Source: Paraburkholderia aromaticivorans
Lineage (GTDB): Bacteria; Pseudomonadota; Gammaproteobacteria; Burkholderiales; Burkholderiaceae
Direction of reading: 5' to 3'
Length of the DNA: 64,000 nt
Assembly (NCBI RefSeq): GCF_002278075.1
Contig: NZ_CP022989.1
Coordinates: forward strand, 3,720,001-3,784,000
A program made the position numbers and the translations under genes. Positions 45,425 to 53,049 of the stretch are shown piece by piece. A model generated the notes under the pieces. The model saw nothing but the letters and a program-made list of their open reading frames with translations, was not told where the DNA came from and did no database searches. Within the stretch, counting starts at the first letter, position 1. Each line of letters starts with the position of its first letter.

Positions 45425-46213
45425 ATGCAACCGCTGCGGCGCGATAGCAGGCCCGTAGATTTGTCCCGAAAGACATACGTTACCCCATTTAAATTGATTC
45501 TATTCATTTTATTAGCGCTTTTTTTTGCAGCAATCGTGCTATGGAAGCGCGCCAGGCGCCCGCTTGCCATCGGTACGCTCGCCTTGTTCTGGCTGCTCGC
45601 CGCCGGCTGGCTCACCGCCCCTTTGCTACTTCTGGCGCAACCGCGCTGGCGGACCGATGCGCCCGCCCGGTTCGCGCCGCGCACCGCGATCATCATGCTC
45701 GGCGGCGGCACGATCTACAACGACGACCACGTACTCGTGCCGCCGCACGACGTGCTCACACGCATCACGGCGAGCGCGGAGAATTACGCCGCCTGCAAAC
45801 GCACGGCGGCCACCTGCCATGTGATCGTGAGCGGCGGCAATCCGCAGCGGCACCGCGCGACCGAAGCCGACACCTACTTGCCTTATCTGTTGCGCCAGCA
45901 GGTCCCGCGCGCGGACATCGTGCTGGAAAACAGCAGCCGCACGACCTATGAAAACGCGCGCAACGTCTCCGCCATTCTGGACGGCTCACGTTACGACTCG
46001 CTGATCCTCGTCACCTCCGCCTACCAGATGCCGCGAGCGCTGCTCGACTTCCATCGCTTCGGCCTCGCGCCGCAACCGATGATTTCGAATGCGCGGCGAG
46101 CACGTCTAGGTGTACTGCCGCGCTATGACAACCTGGTGACAGCGGAAATCGCATTGCATGAACTGATTGGAATCGCACAATTTCATGTCTATCGCGCCAT
46201 CGGGTGGTTCTAG
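45425..46213 (+). CDS. YdcF family (DUF218) membrane protein
   Basis: 262 aa. Two N-terminal hydrophobic segments (FKLILFILLALFFAAIVLW and LAIGTLALFWLLAAGWLTAPLLLL) anchor a DUF218 domain: AIIMLGGGTIYND, VIVSGGNPQ, TEADTYLPYLLRQQVPRADIVLENSSRTTYENA and LVTSAYQMPRALLDFHRFGL. These match YdcF/SanA-type proteins, implicated in envelope integrity or as an ElyC-like cell-wall factor. The start is uncertain because no good ribosome-binding site precedes 45425. Confidence 0.88.
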   Translation: MQPLRRDSRPVDLSRKTYVTPFKLILFILLALFFAAIVLWKRARRPLAIGTLALFWLLAAGWLTAPLLLLAQPRWRTDAPARFAPRTAIIMLGGGTIYNDDHVLVPPHDVLTRITASAENYAACKRTAATCHVIVSGGNPQRHRATEADTYLPYLLRQQVPRADIVLENSSRTTYENARNVSAILDGSRYDSLILVTSAYQMPRALLDFHRFGLAPQPMISNARRARLGVLPRYDNLVTAEIALHELIGIAQFHVYRAIGWF

Positions 46214-46460
46214 AATCCAGACAACATCAAGATGCGCTTTATTTAGACATGCGAAGGTTGTGTCGAGCGGTAAACCACAGATGTGACTCGTTGGCGAAAC
46301 CAGCCGGCGTTGCAACGGCGCTTGTGCGTAACAAGATGTAACGAATTGTCATCGCACTTACAAATCCGTCCGTTGGAGCGGATATTGCTGACTAGAATGC
46401 ATTGTCTTTCCGTCTGGACAGGCAAGCACTCAGGTCCACAACCACTCTGCGGAGGTAGCA

Positions 46461-46700
46461 ATGAAGAAAGTGTCCCTGGCGATCCTGGTTTCCCTCAGTG
46501 CCGTAACGGGCGCGGTTTATGCGCAGGACCACGGCGTCATGATGAGCACCGATCCGGCCAAGGCCGCCGACGTCGAGCAGCGCGCGCAAGATTTGCAAAA
46601 CCGTCAGCAAGCAATGGACAGCGCGCCGGCCGCGCCGATGAAACACCACAAGGGTGCCCCGCATCACAAGAAGGCGCCCAAAGCGGACGCCGGCTCGTAA
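46461..46700 (+). CDS. Small secreted His/Lys-rich protein
   Basis: 79 aa. Signal peptide MKKVSLAILVSLSAVTGAVYAQ. The mature protein has a helical DPAKAADVEQRAQDLQNRQQAM stretch and a basic C-terminus with repeated HHK (KHHKGAPHHKKAPKAD), possibly metal-binding. GGAGG precedes the ATG and a strong terminator follows 40 nt after the stop. Function unknown. Confidence 0.75.
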   Translation: MKKVSLAILVSLSAVTGAVYAQDHGVMMSTDPAKAADVEQRAQDLQNRQQAMDSAPAAPMKHHKGAPHHKKAPKADAGS

Positions 46701-46741
46701 GCACGCTCCTCCATTCACCTGCGGCCGCGCCGCGAAGGTCA

Positions 46742-46777
46742 AAAGCCGAAGCCGGCATCGTCGGCTTCGGCTTTTTT
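46742..46777 (+). terminator. Intrinsic terminator
   Basis: AAAGCCGAAGCCG (46742-46754) pairs with 46762-46774 around a 7-nt loop and continues into a run of seven T. Confidence 0.93.
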
Positions 46778-46992
46778 TGTTGTCTAATGGGCAGGCGAAA
46801 ATGGCTGGCGAAAAGGACCGGCGAAGGGGCGGGCGAAAGACTTGCGAGTCCCGGCTCAGCCCCACGCGCCGACCCGCTCCGAACGCGCCGCTCGAGCCCC
46901 GCAGCGCGCGGCCGTCGGTGTGCTAAAGTCGCGCACCGACCGGCGCCCAGCCGGAACCCCTAACCCGTGCGCACCTTGGTGCGGAGGACAGC

Positions 46993-47250
46993 ATGAGCAA
47001 CATCCAGCTTGATATCGAATGGACTGAAGCAGCATCTCGCAAGATCGAAAAACTGATGCCGCGCGGCGGTCAGGAGGCGTTTCTGGCGCTGCCGCCCGTC
47101 GAATGCCTGCCGATGGAAGGCGACGTGCTGTTTCTTGGACCGGATGGCAAACAGCAGCCGTTCATCGTCGCGGAACGCCAGTATCACCACGATGGCGATG
47201 CGGACTGGACCATCATCCTGATTCTCGACGTGCCCCAAGCCACGCATTGA
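46993..47250 (+). CDS. Conserved hypothetical protein, 85 aa
   Basis: Small acidic soluble protein: MSNIQLDIEWTEAASRKIEKLMPRGGQ then VECLPMEGDVLFLGPDGKQQPFIVAERQYHH and DWTIILILDVP. The alternating hydrophobic pattern suggests a small beta fold. GGAGG precedes the ATG. It is followed by a convergent gene and a hairpin. Not recognised as a named family. Confidence 0.7.
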   Translation: MSNIQLDIEWTEAASRKIEKLMPRGGQEAFLALPPVECLPMEGDVLFLGPDGKQQPFIVAERQYHHDGDADWTIILILDVPQATH

Positions 47251-47269
47251 TCATCGCGTCATGATCCAG

Positions 47270-47319
47270 AACGGCGAGCGGGTGGCCGGCCAAAGCGGCC
47301 CGGCAACCCGCTCGCCGTT
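47270..47319. terminator. Bidirectional hairpin between convergent genes
   Basis: AACGGCGAGCGGGT (47270-47283) is exactly complementary to 47306-47319, with additional GCCGG pairing inside. Position just after one stop and just before the other fits shared termination, though without T tracts. Confidence 0.6.
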
Positions 47320-47338
47320 GCGCGGCGTGTCAGTCCGG

Positions 47339-47629
47339 TCAGGCGATCTTCGACACGACGCGAATTTCAGCGTGCTCCACCCAATCCGCCACCGCTTCCC
47401 GATAAGCCGCGATGTGCGCGGATCGCGCATGCGCCGCCAGCGCCTGCTGGCTTTCCCAACGCTCGACAAACACGAACCGGCGCGGCTCCTCGACGTCGCG
47501 GTGCAAATCGTATTGAAGCGCTCCCTGCTCCTTGCGCGTCGGCCCGACCAGACCTTCGAGCGCCTCGCGCAGTGGCTCTTCATAGCCCGGCTTCGCCACC
47601 GAGATTGCGACGACCGCGATTTCCGACAT
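47339..47629 (-). CDS. Antibiotic biosynthesis monooxygenase-fold protein (YgiN-like)
   Basis: 96-aa single-domain ABM protein of the dimeric alpha/beta barrel type. Signatures: [71 protein letters not shown]. Relatives oxidise quinols or degrade haem; the substrate here is unknown. GGAGGT precedes the ATG at 47629, chosen over 47695. Confidence 0.9.
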   Translation of the reverse strand: MSEIAVVAISVAKPGYEEPLREALEGLVGPTRKEQGALQYDLHRDVEEPRRFVFVERWESQQALAAHARSAHIAAYREAVADWVEHAEIRVVSKIA

Positions 47630-48179
47630 ACCTGACCTCCATTTCACTGAAAGAGCAGCAGCATACCGGGCGCCCGCCAAACCTGCAGGACGCACGTTCA
47701 GGCCAATGGCTTCGCCGTCCGTGCGTCATCCGCGCCGCGCCGAGAGCCGGTTCGCGCGTCCGCCTCTCTGAGCCGCCCTTGCCTGGAGTTTGGCGGGTGT
47801 CCGCTCAACGCCCTGTTACGCTCGGTTTCATACAGGCGATCGATTGCGATAGAAGCAATCGGTTTTGCGCACTGCAAGATGGGCGCAAAACTCGCGCGAC
47901 GGGCCCGCGACATCGCGCCGGATGGTCCGCGGGGAAAGGCTTGGCGGGGTGCCCCGCCAGGCGCGCGGGTACGCCCCCGCGTCTGTGATTACCCGCACAT
48001 TCATGCGAATTGCAAACTGCTAGACTGGTCTTGACTAATCCGCCGGAGTCCAGCATGGCTGGCATTGCTCTCCGCGTTCCCGGGTTTTATACAACCCGCC
48101 CTGCACACGTGAGGGCCGTGCCTCCGTTGCGCGCCGAATCGTCTGGCGCGTCCCGTCACCCGCTTGCCGCGATGTCGCC
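47630..48179. other. Intergenic region upstream of the EAL gene, with two hairpins
   Basis: 550 bp without a supported gene. CGATTGC/GCAATCG (47841-47847, 47855-47861) is followed directly by GTTTTGCGC/GCGCAAAAC (47862-47870, 47883-47891, 12-nt spacer), forming back-to-back inverted repeats about 290-340 bp upstream of the EAL start. They could be operator sites or RNA structure. Confidence 0.5.
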
Positions 48180-49496
48180 ATGTCCGCTCTCCTGCCCGCC
48201 TTTATGCCATCCGTCAGCGCATTGACTCTGAGCGGCCTGCTCCCGCATCTGGTCCGGTGCGAGTCCGGCTGGAGCGCGACGTGGCGCGCGCTCACTTTGC
48301 ACAGCGTGTTCCAGCCGGTGTTGTCGGTCACGCACCAGTGCATCGTCGGTTACGAGGGACTGTTGCGCGCCTTCGATCCGGTCGGTTTGCCGGTCTCGCC
48401 AGAAGTGCTCTTCTCGGGCACGCGCTCGGCCGCCGACGCCCGCGAGCTCGACCGTATCGCGCGCTGCCTGCATGTGGCGAATTTCATGGAGCAAGGCATC
48501 AGCACCGGCTGGCTCTTCCTGAATACGCGTCCACAGGTATTCGAAACCGGCTGGCCGCAGCGCGCGTTCATCGACGAACTGTCGGCGCACTTCGGTCTGC
48601 CGCAGGAGCGCATCGTGATCGAAGTGCTCGAGCAGCCCGCCGACGACGAATCCGCCGTCGCCAGCATGCTCGCGGCCTCGCAGCCGCGCGACTTCCTGAT
48701 CGCGATCGACGACTTCGGCACCGGCTTCTCGAACTTCGACCGCGTATGGCGCTTTCGCCCCGACATCGTCAAACTCGACCGTTCGCTGGTCGCGCGCGCC
48801 GGCAAGCGCGAAGGCGACGACTCGATGATCAGCCACCTGATCGCGATGCTTCATCAGTCCGGCACGCTGGTGCTGGCTGAAGGCGTCGAAACCGACGAAG
48901 AATTGATGATCCTGATGGAAGCCGACGTCGATTTCGTCCAGGGTTTCTGGCTCGGTCAGCCGAAGAGTTCCGTACAGGCAGCCTGCGCCAAAGTGCCGGC
49001 CTTGATCGAATCGATGTGGAGCAAGTTCGCCGACTACGAGCGCGCGCATGCCGGCCACCAGCGGCTCGGTTTCGAGGGTTTCGCGGAAGCGGTGCTGGCC
49101 GCCGCCGAGACCTACAAAGCGACCGGCGATCTGCGTCAGGCAGCGCAAAAGGTGTGGCATCTGCCTGAGGCCCGGCGCGTATTCATCACCGACGGACACG
49201 GCGAGCAAACGCTGCCTTCGGTCACGGCCACCTCGGTGCCGCCGCCTCCGCTACGGCTCGCGCCGCTCTATACCGATACGCGCAGCAACTGGTCGCGGCG
49301 GGCCTACTTCAAGCACGCGCTCGCCGCGCCGGGGCGCGTCGCGATGATGGGTCCGCATTATTCGCTCGCCGACGCTCAGGACTGCTACACCGCCGCCCTC
49401 GCGTTCGAGCGTCAGGGCACTCACGTGCTTTGCGTCGACTTCGTGCCGACCGCGACCCCGGACGGGCGCCCGGCGGGACGCGGCGGCAAGCGCTAA
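48180..49496 (+). CDS. EAL-domain cyclic-di-GMP phosphodiesterase with C-terminal sensor-like domain
   Basis: 438 aa. The EAL domain spans about 35-275. The catalytic residues seem complete: Glu59 (EGL in place of EAL), Asn115 (FLNTRP), Glu148 (EVLEQ), Asp177-Asp178 (IDDFGTGFS), Lys198 (VKLDRS), Glu234 and Glu237 (AEGVE), and QGFWLGQP. It is therefore probably active on c-di-GMP. The C-terminal part (about 290-425), with [39 protein letters not shown], resembles the PAS/Cache-like domain after EAL in YkuI-type proteins. No membrane segment or GGDEF domain. c-di-GMP commonly controls surface appendages. Confidence 0.9.
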   Translation: MSALLPAFMPSVSALTLSGLLPHLVRCESGWSATWRALTLHSVFQPVLSVTHQCIVGYEGLLRAFDPVGLPVSPEVLFSGTRSAADARELDRIARCLHVANFMEQGISTGWLFLNTRPQVFETGWPQRAFIDELSAHFGLPQERIVIEVLEQPADDESAVASMLAASQPRDFLIAIDDFGTGFSNFDRVWRFRPDIVKLDRSLVARAGKREGDDSMISHLIAMLHQSGTLVLAEGVETDEELMILMEADVDFVQGFWLGQPKSSVQAACAKVPALIESMWSKFADYERAHAGHQRLGFEGFAEAVLAAAETYKATGDLRQAAQKVWHLPEARRVFITDGHGEQTLPSVTATSVPPPPLRLAPLYTDTRSNWSRRAYFKHALAAPGRVAMMGPHYSLADAQDCYTAALAFERQGTHVLCVDFVPTATPDGRPAGRGGKR

Positions 49497-49897
49497 TCGT
49501 CCACCCGGCCGCGGCCGGATTTGACCTCGCTGCGTTTGGCCTTGCTGTCGAGGCGCCGCAGGTTCGACGCGCGCGTCGGCCGGGTCGCGAAGCGCGGTTT
49601 GCGCGTCACGCTGACGCTTTCGATCAGTTCATCGAGCCGCGCCAGCGCAGCCGCGCGGTTCATCTCCTGAGTCCGATGCTCCTGCGCCTTGATGATCACG
49701 ACGCCGTCGCGCGTGAGCCGGTGATCGGACAGCGCGAGCAGGCGCATCTTCAACACTTCCGGCAACGATGAAGCGCGCACGTCGAAGCGCAGGTGAATCG
49801 CGCTCGAAACCTTATTGACGTTCTGGCCGCCCGCTCCTTGCGCGCGCACTGCGGTCAGTTCGATTTCGTTCGGTGGGATCGGATAGCGGGATGTCAT
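49493..49897 (-). CDS. arfB: Alternative ribosome-rescue hydrolase ArfB (YaeJ)
   Basis: 134 aa. Peptidyl-tRNA hydrolase of the class I release-factor type, acting on stalled ribosomes. GGQ at residues 23-25 in [22 protein letters not shown], then [27 protein letters not shown], and a basic C-terminal tail ([24 protein letters not shown]) that in ArfB enters the mRNA channel. The stop overlaps that of the convergent EAL gene by a few bases. Confidence 0.96.
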   Translation of the reverse strand: MTSRYPIPPNEIELTAVRAQGAGGQNVNKVSSAIHLRFDVRASSLPEVLKMRLLALSDHRLTRDGVVIIKAQEHRTQEMNRAAALARLDELIESVSVTRKPRFATRPTRASNLRRLDSKAKRSEVKSGRGRVDD

Positions 49898-50047
49898 GAC
49901 GCGAAATTGGGCTGGGAGACATGAGTGTACACAGTGCGCCCGAACGCCGATTACGGACTATCGGGGGCGATGGTCAATGCGAAAAACCATTTGCATCGGC
50001 ACGGCCGCTCATCGATACTGCACTTTTCGCTTACAGCGTAAATCAAC

Positions 50048-50689
50048 ATGAAGCTCCGTCCGGGTTTTGTGCTCGAACTGGCCGTCAACTTTCTGTTGCC
50101 GTGGCTCGCCTACCGGCTCGCGCTGCCGCATCTGGGCGAAACCGGCGCATTGATCGCGTCCGCCGTGCCGCCGATCGTCTGGAGTCTGGTCGAACTCGTG
50201 CGTTTTCGGCGCGTCGACGCGCTGAGCGTGATGGTCGTGACCGGCATCGTGCTCTCGGTCGCGGCGATGGCGCTCGGCGGCAGTCCTCGCATGCTGCTGT
50301 TGCGCGAGTCGCTGGTGTCCGGCGCGATCGGCGTGGTGTTTCTGATCTCCCTGCCGATGCGCCGTCCGCTGATCTTCTATCTTGCGCGCGCCACCGTTGC
50401 GCGCGAAATGGAAGGCGGCGCCGCGCGCTTCGAAGCGCTGTGGCAGGAGCGCCCCGCGCTGGTCGCGGCGATGCGCCTGATGACGCTGGTGTGGGGCATC
50501 GGCCTGAGCGGCGAAACCGCGCTGCGTGCGTGGATGGCGCTCACCTGGCCGATCGAGCGTTTTCTGGTCGTTTCCCCTTTTATCGGCTATGGCATCTATG
50601 GCGGGCTGACGCTGTGGACGCTGTGGTATCGAAACACCCTGCGCGGGCGCGTCGAGGCGCGTGTGCAGTCGGGTGGCGCTGCCGGTTGA
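50048..50689 (+). CDS. VC0807-family integral membrane protein
   Basis: 213 aa with about six hydrophobic segments (LELAVNFLLPWLAYRLALP, ALIASAVPPIVWSLVEL, ALSVMVVTGIVLSVAAMALG, LVSGAIGVVFLISLP, LMTLVWGIGLSGETALRAWM, FLVVSPFIGYGIYGGLTLW). The pattern, including RPLIFYLAR and REMEGG, fits VC0807-type proteins of unknown function. No strong ribosome-binding site before 50048. Confidence 0.75.
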   Translation: MKLRPGFVLELAVNFLLPWLAYRLALPHLGETGALIASAVPPIVWSLVELVRFRRVDALSVMVVTGIVLSVAAMALGGSPRMLLLRESLVSGAIGVVFLISLPMRRPLIFYLARATVAREMEGGAARFEALWQERPALVAAMRLMTLVWGIGLSGETALRAWMALTWPIERFLVVSPFIGYGIYGGLTLWTLWYRNTLRGRVEARVQSGGAAG

Positions 50690-50712
50690 GCGGGTTCGCC
50701 GCACAGCGCGCG

Positions 50713-50760
50713 GTGCTGCCGTGCTGCCGTGCTGCCGTGCTGCCGTGCTGCCGTGCTGCC
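50713..50760. repeat. 8-bp tandem repeat (GTGCTGCC), six copies
   Basis: Six perfect tandem octamers in the gap between the VC0807-family gene and recD, ending 18 bp before a second octamer array. Confidence 0.95.
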
Positions 50761-50778
50761 CAGTTGCCCAGCAGCACT

Positions 50779-50858
50779 GCCGCCTTGCCGCCTTGCCGCC
50801 TTGCCGCCTTGCCGCCTTGCCGCCTTGCCGCCTTGCCGCCTTGCTGCCTTGCTGCCGT
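50779..50858. repeat. 8-bp tandem repeat (GCCGCCTT), eight perfect and two degenerate copies
   Basis: Perfect copies from 50779 to 50842, then GCTGCCTT and GCTGCCGT. It lies about 45-125 bp beyond the recD stop. The unit differs from the neighbouring array but shares the CTGCC/CCGCC core. Confidence 0.95.
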
Positions 50859-50904
50859 TCGATTGGGCAACACAACTCGCGTCGCGCCGTTCCCCCGCAT
50901 CGTC

Positions 50905-53049
50905 CTATTCAGCGTCGCGCCACGCCTCCGCTATCCGCGCGGCCAATCCCGAATCGCGCTGCGTCGGCGTCGCAATGGCCTGCGCCAGCACGGCGCGAGC
51001 ACCGACCACTTCCACCCGTTCGCGCGCGCGGGTAATCGCCGTGTAGACCAGTTCACGCGACAACACCCGGCTAAATACCGACGGCAGCATCAACACCGCA
51101 TGCTCGAACTCCGAGCCTTGCGACTTGTGAACCGTGAGCGCGAATGCGGTGTCGTGCGGCGGAAGCGCGGCCGGCGATACCGCTCGCAAACCGCCGTCGC
51201 CGGTGCGGAAATATACGCGTAGCGCGCCGCTTGCGCCCGGCAGCGCAATGCCGATATCGCCATTGAACAAACCGAGTGCGTAGTCGTTGCGTGTCACCAT
51301 CACAGGGCGCCCGGCGAACCACTGCGCGCCCACTGCCAGCGTCACGCCTGCCGCGCGCCGCACCTGCGCCGCCATCGCCGTATTCACCTGATCGACGCCG
51401 CGCGGCCCGGAGCGGGTTGCGCACAGAATGCGGAAACGGTTCAACGCATCGAAGAGCGGCAACGGATCCGGCACGTCGGCCGCGAGCGCCGCGACAAGCG
51501 CGTCGGCGTATGGCGCGAAACCTGCGGCCAGGCGCGCGACCGTACGCTCGGCAAGCGTCGCATGCGTGTCTTCGTGAAGCGCCGCTGCGCAAGCTTGCAC
51601 GGGATCGATGCGCAGGACGTCGAGCGCCGCGCTCGCCGAGCCGTTCCGGATCGCGAGCGACAAGCGGCCAATCGGCGATTCGAGACCGAACCGGTAGTTG
51701 CGCTCGAGCCAGACGACGCAATCGGCGAGCGGGCTTTGCGCATGCGATGCCGACCTGGGCGGTGACGCGGCGCTTTCGAACAGGTCGCCGGCGGGCGGTT
51801 CATCGAAAGCGTCCGGTGAATCCGCATAGGCAAACAGATCGTCGGGCCGCGCGTCGGATGTGTCCGGCGCCTCGGGCTGCGCGAGAAAACAGGCGGCCTC
51901 CTCATCGAAGCGCCGCGATGCGCCCGGCAATGCCTGCACGAGCCGTGTTTCGTCGAGGCCCAGCGCCTGCGCAATGCGCTGCACGCCCTCCTGCGTGAAC
52001 GCCGGACGCGCGCTGAGCTCGGCGAACACCGCACCCGCCTCGACGGCGGCGAGCTGGTCCTTGTCACCGAGCATCACGAGGCGCGTTTGCGGGGCAATCG
52101 CGTCGAGCAGATGCGCCGCCATGGCGACGTCGATCATCGACGCCTCGTCGATCACCACGACGTCGTATGGCAACGGATTGTCGCGATGATGCCGGAAACG
52201 TCCGCCCGGCCCGGAACCGAGCAAACGGTGCAACGTGTACGACGTCTGCGGCAAACGCGCGGCAAGTTCGGGCGGCAAATCGCCCGCCCGCGCAAGCAAC
52301 GCCTCCTGCATACGCTGCGCCGCTTTGCCGGTGGGGGCCGCCAGGGCAATGCGCAAATCCACGCGCGCATCGAGCAGGCAGGCAAGCACGCCGACCACGG
52401 TGGTGGTCTTGCCGGTGCCAGGTCCGCCGCTGACGATGGTGAGCCGCCCCGACAGCGCCATGACCGCCGCGACACGTTGCCAATCGACTTCGTTGTCCTT
52501 TGGTGTCCCGAAGTAGCGCAGCAGGCGCTCCTGCAGCGTTTGGGCGTCGGCGCCTCCTTCGGCTCCAACTGCGGCCCTGACCGTGGCACCACCCGCGGCA
52601 CCACCCGCGGCACTGCCGCCCGCCCCGGCATGCGCGACCAGCGCGCGCGCGAGCCGCCGCTCATAGTCGTAATAGCGAGCCAGATAGAGCCGCCCTTGCC
52701 CGTCGACCACCAATGGCCGCAACGCTGCCGCGCTTTGCGAACCATCGCTCGCCATGCCGCTTGCGAAGAGCGCGGCACGCGCTTCGGCGCTCGACGCCTC
52801 GAAGCGCCGCGCCAGCACCGCGAGGGGCACACACACATGGCCTTCCGCCGTCGCGCGGCTCGCGGCGAACGCACCCCGCGCGGCCCACTTGACCGCTTCC
52901 ACCGAGGCGCCGCCGCGCCGCGCCAGCGTGCCGATGCGACGCGCGAAACCTTCCGCGAGCGCGATGCTGAAATCGGCCGGCGCGGGCAAACTCACGCCGA
53001 TGTCGTCGAACTCGGGCGGCGTCGATGCGCTCTGTTCCAACGTGCTCAT
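50905..53049 (-). CDS. recD: Exodeoxyribonuclease V alpha subunit RecD
   Basis: 5'-3' helicase subunit of RecBCD, 714 aa. Walker A SGGPGTGKTTT near residue 208; VVIDEASMIDVAMAAHLLDAI for Walker B; MLGDKDQLAAVEAGAVFAEL motif III; C-terminal helicase motifs ALTVHKSQGSEFEHAVLMLP and LVYTAITRARERVEVVG. An N-terminal domain and a short Gly/Ala-rich insertion (about 155-175) are present. The start overlaps the recB stop (ATGA at 53046-53049). Confidence 0.97.
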   Translation of the reverse strand: MSTLEQSASTPPEFDDIGVSLPAPADFSIALAEGFARRIGTLARRGGASVEAVKWAARGAFAASRATAEGHVCVPLAVLARRFEASSAEARAALFASGMASDGSQSAAALRPLVVDGQGRLYLARYYDYERRLARALVAHAGAGGSAAGGAAGGATVRAAVGAEGGADAQTLQERLLRYFGTPKDNEVDWQRVAAVMALSGRLTIVSGGPGTGKTTTVVGVLACLLDARVDLRIALAAPTGKAAQRMQEALLARAGDLPPELAARLPQTSYTLHRLLGSGPGGRFRHHRDNPLPYDVVVIDEASMIDVAMAAHLLDAIAPQTRLVMLGDKDQLAAVEAGAVFAELSARPAFTQEGVQRIAQALGLDETRLVQALPGASRRFDEEAACFLAQPEAPDTSDARPDDLFAYADSPDAFDEPPAGDLFESAASPPRSASHAQSPLADCVVWLERNYRFGLESPIGRLSLAIRNGSASAALDVLRIDPVQACAAALHEDTHATLAERTVARLAAGFAPYADALVAALAADVPDPLPLFDALNRFRILCATRSGPRGVDQVNTAMAAQVRRAAGVTLAVGAQWFAGRPVMVTRNDYALGLFNGDIGIALPGASGALRVYFRTGDGGLRAVSPAALPPHDTAFALTVHKSQGSEFEHAVLMLPSVFSRVLSRELVYTAITRARERVEVVGARAVLAQAIATPTQRDSGLAARIAEAWRDAE

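Noticed and set aside
46283..46963. 226-aa plus-strand ORF across the small secreted protein gene
   Set aside because: It runs in another frame through a gene with signal peptide and terminator and has antisense-like composition.
48010..48225. 71-aa plus-strand ORF before the EAL gene
   Set aside because: No ribosome-binding site, biased composition and overlap with the EAL start.
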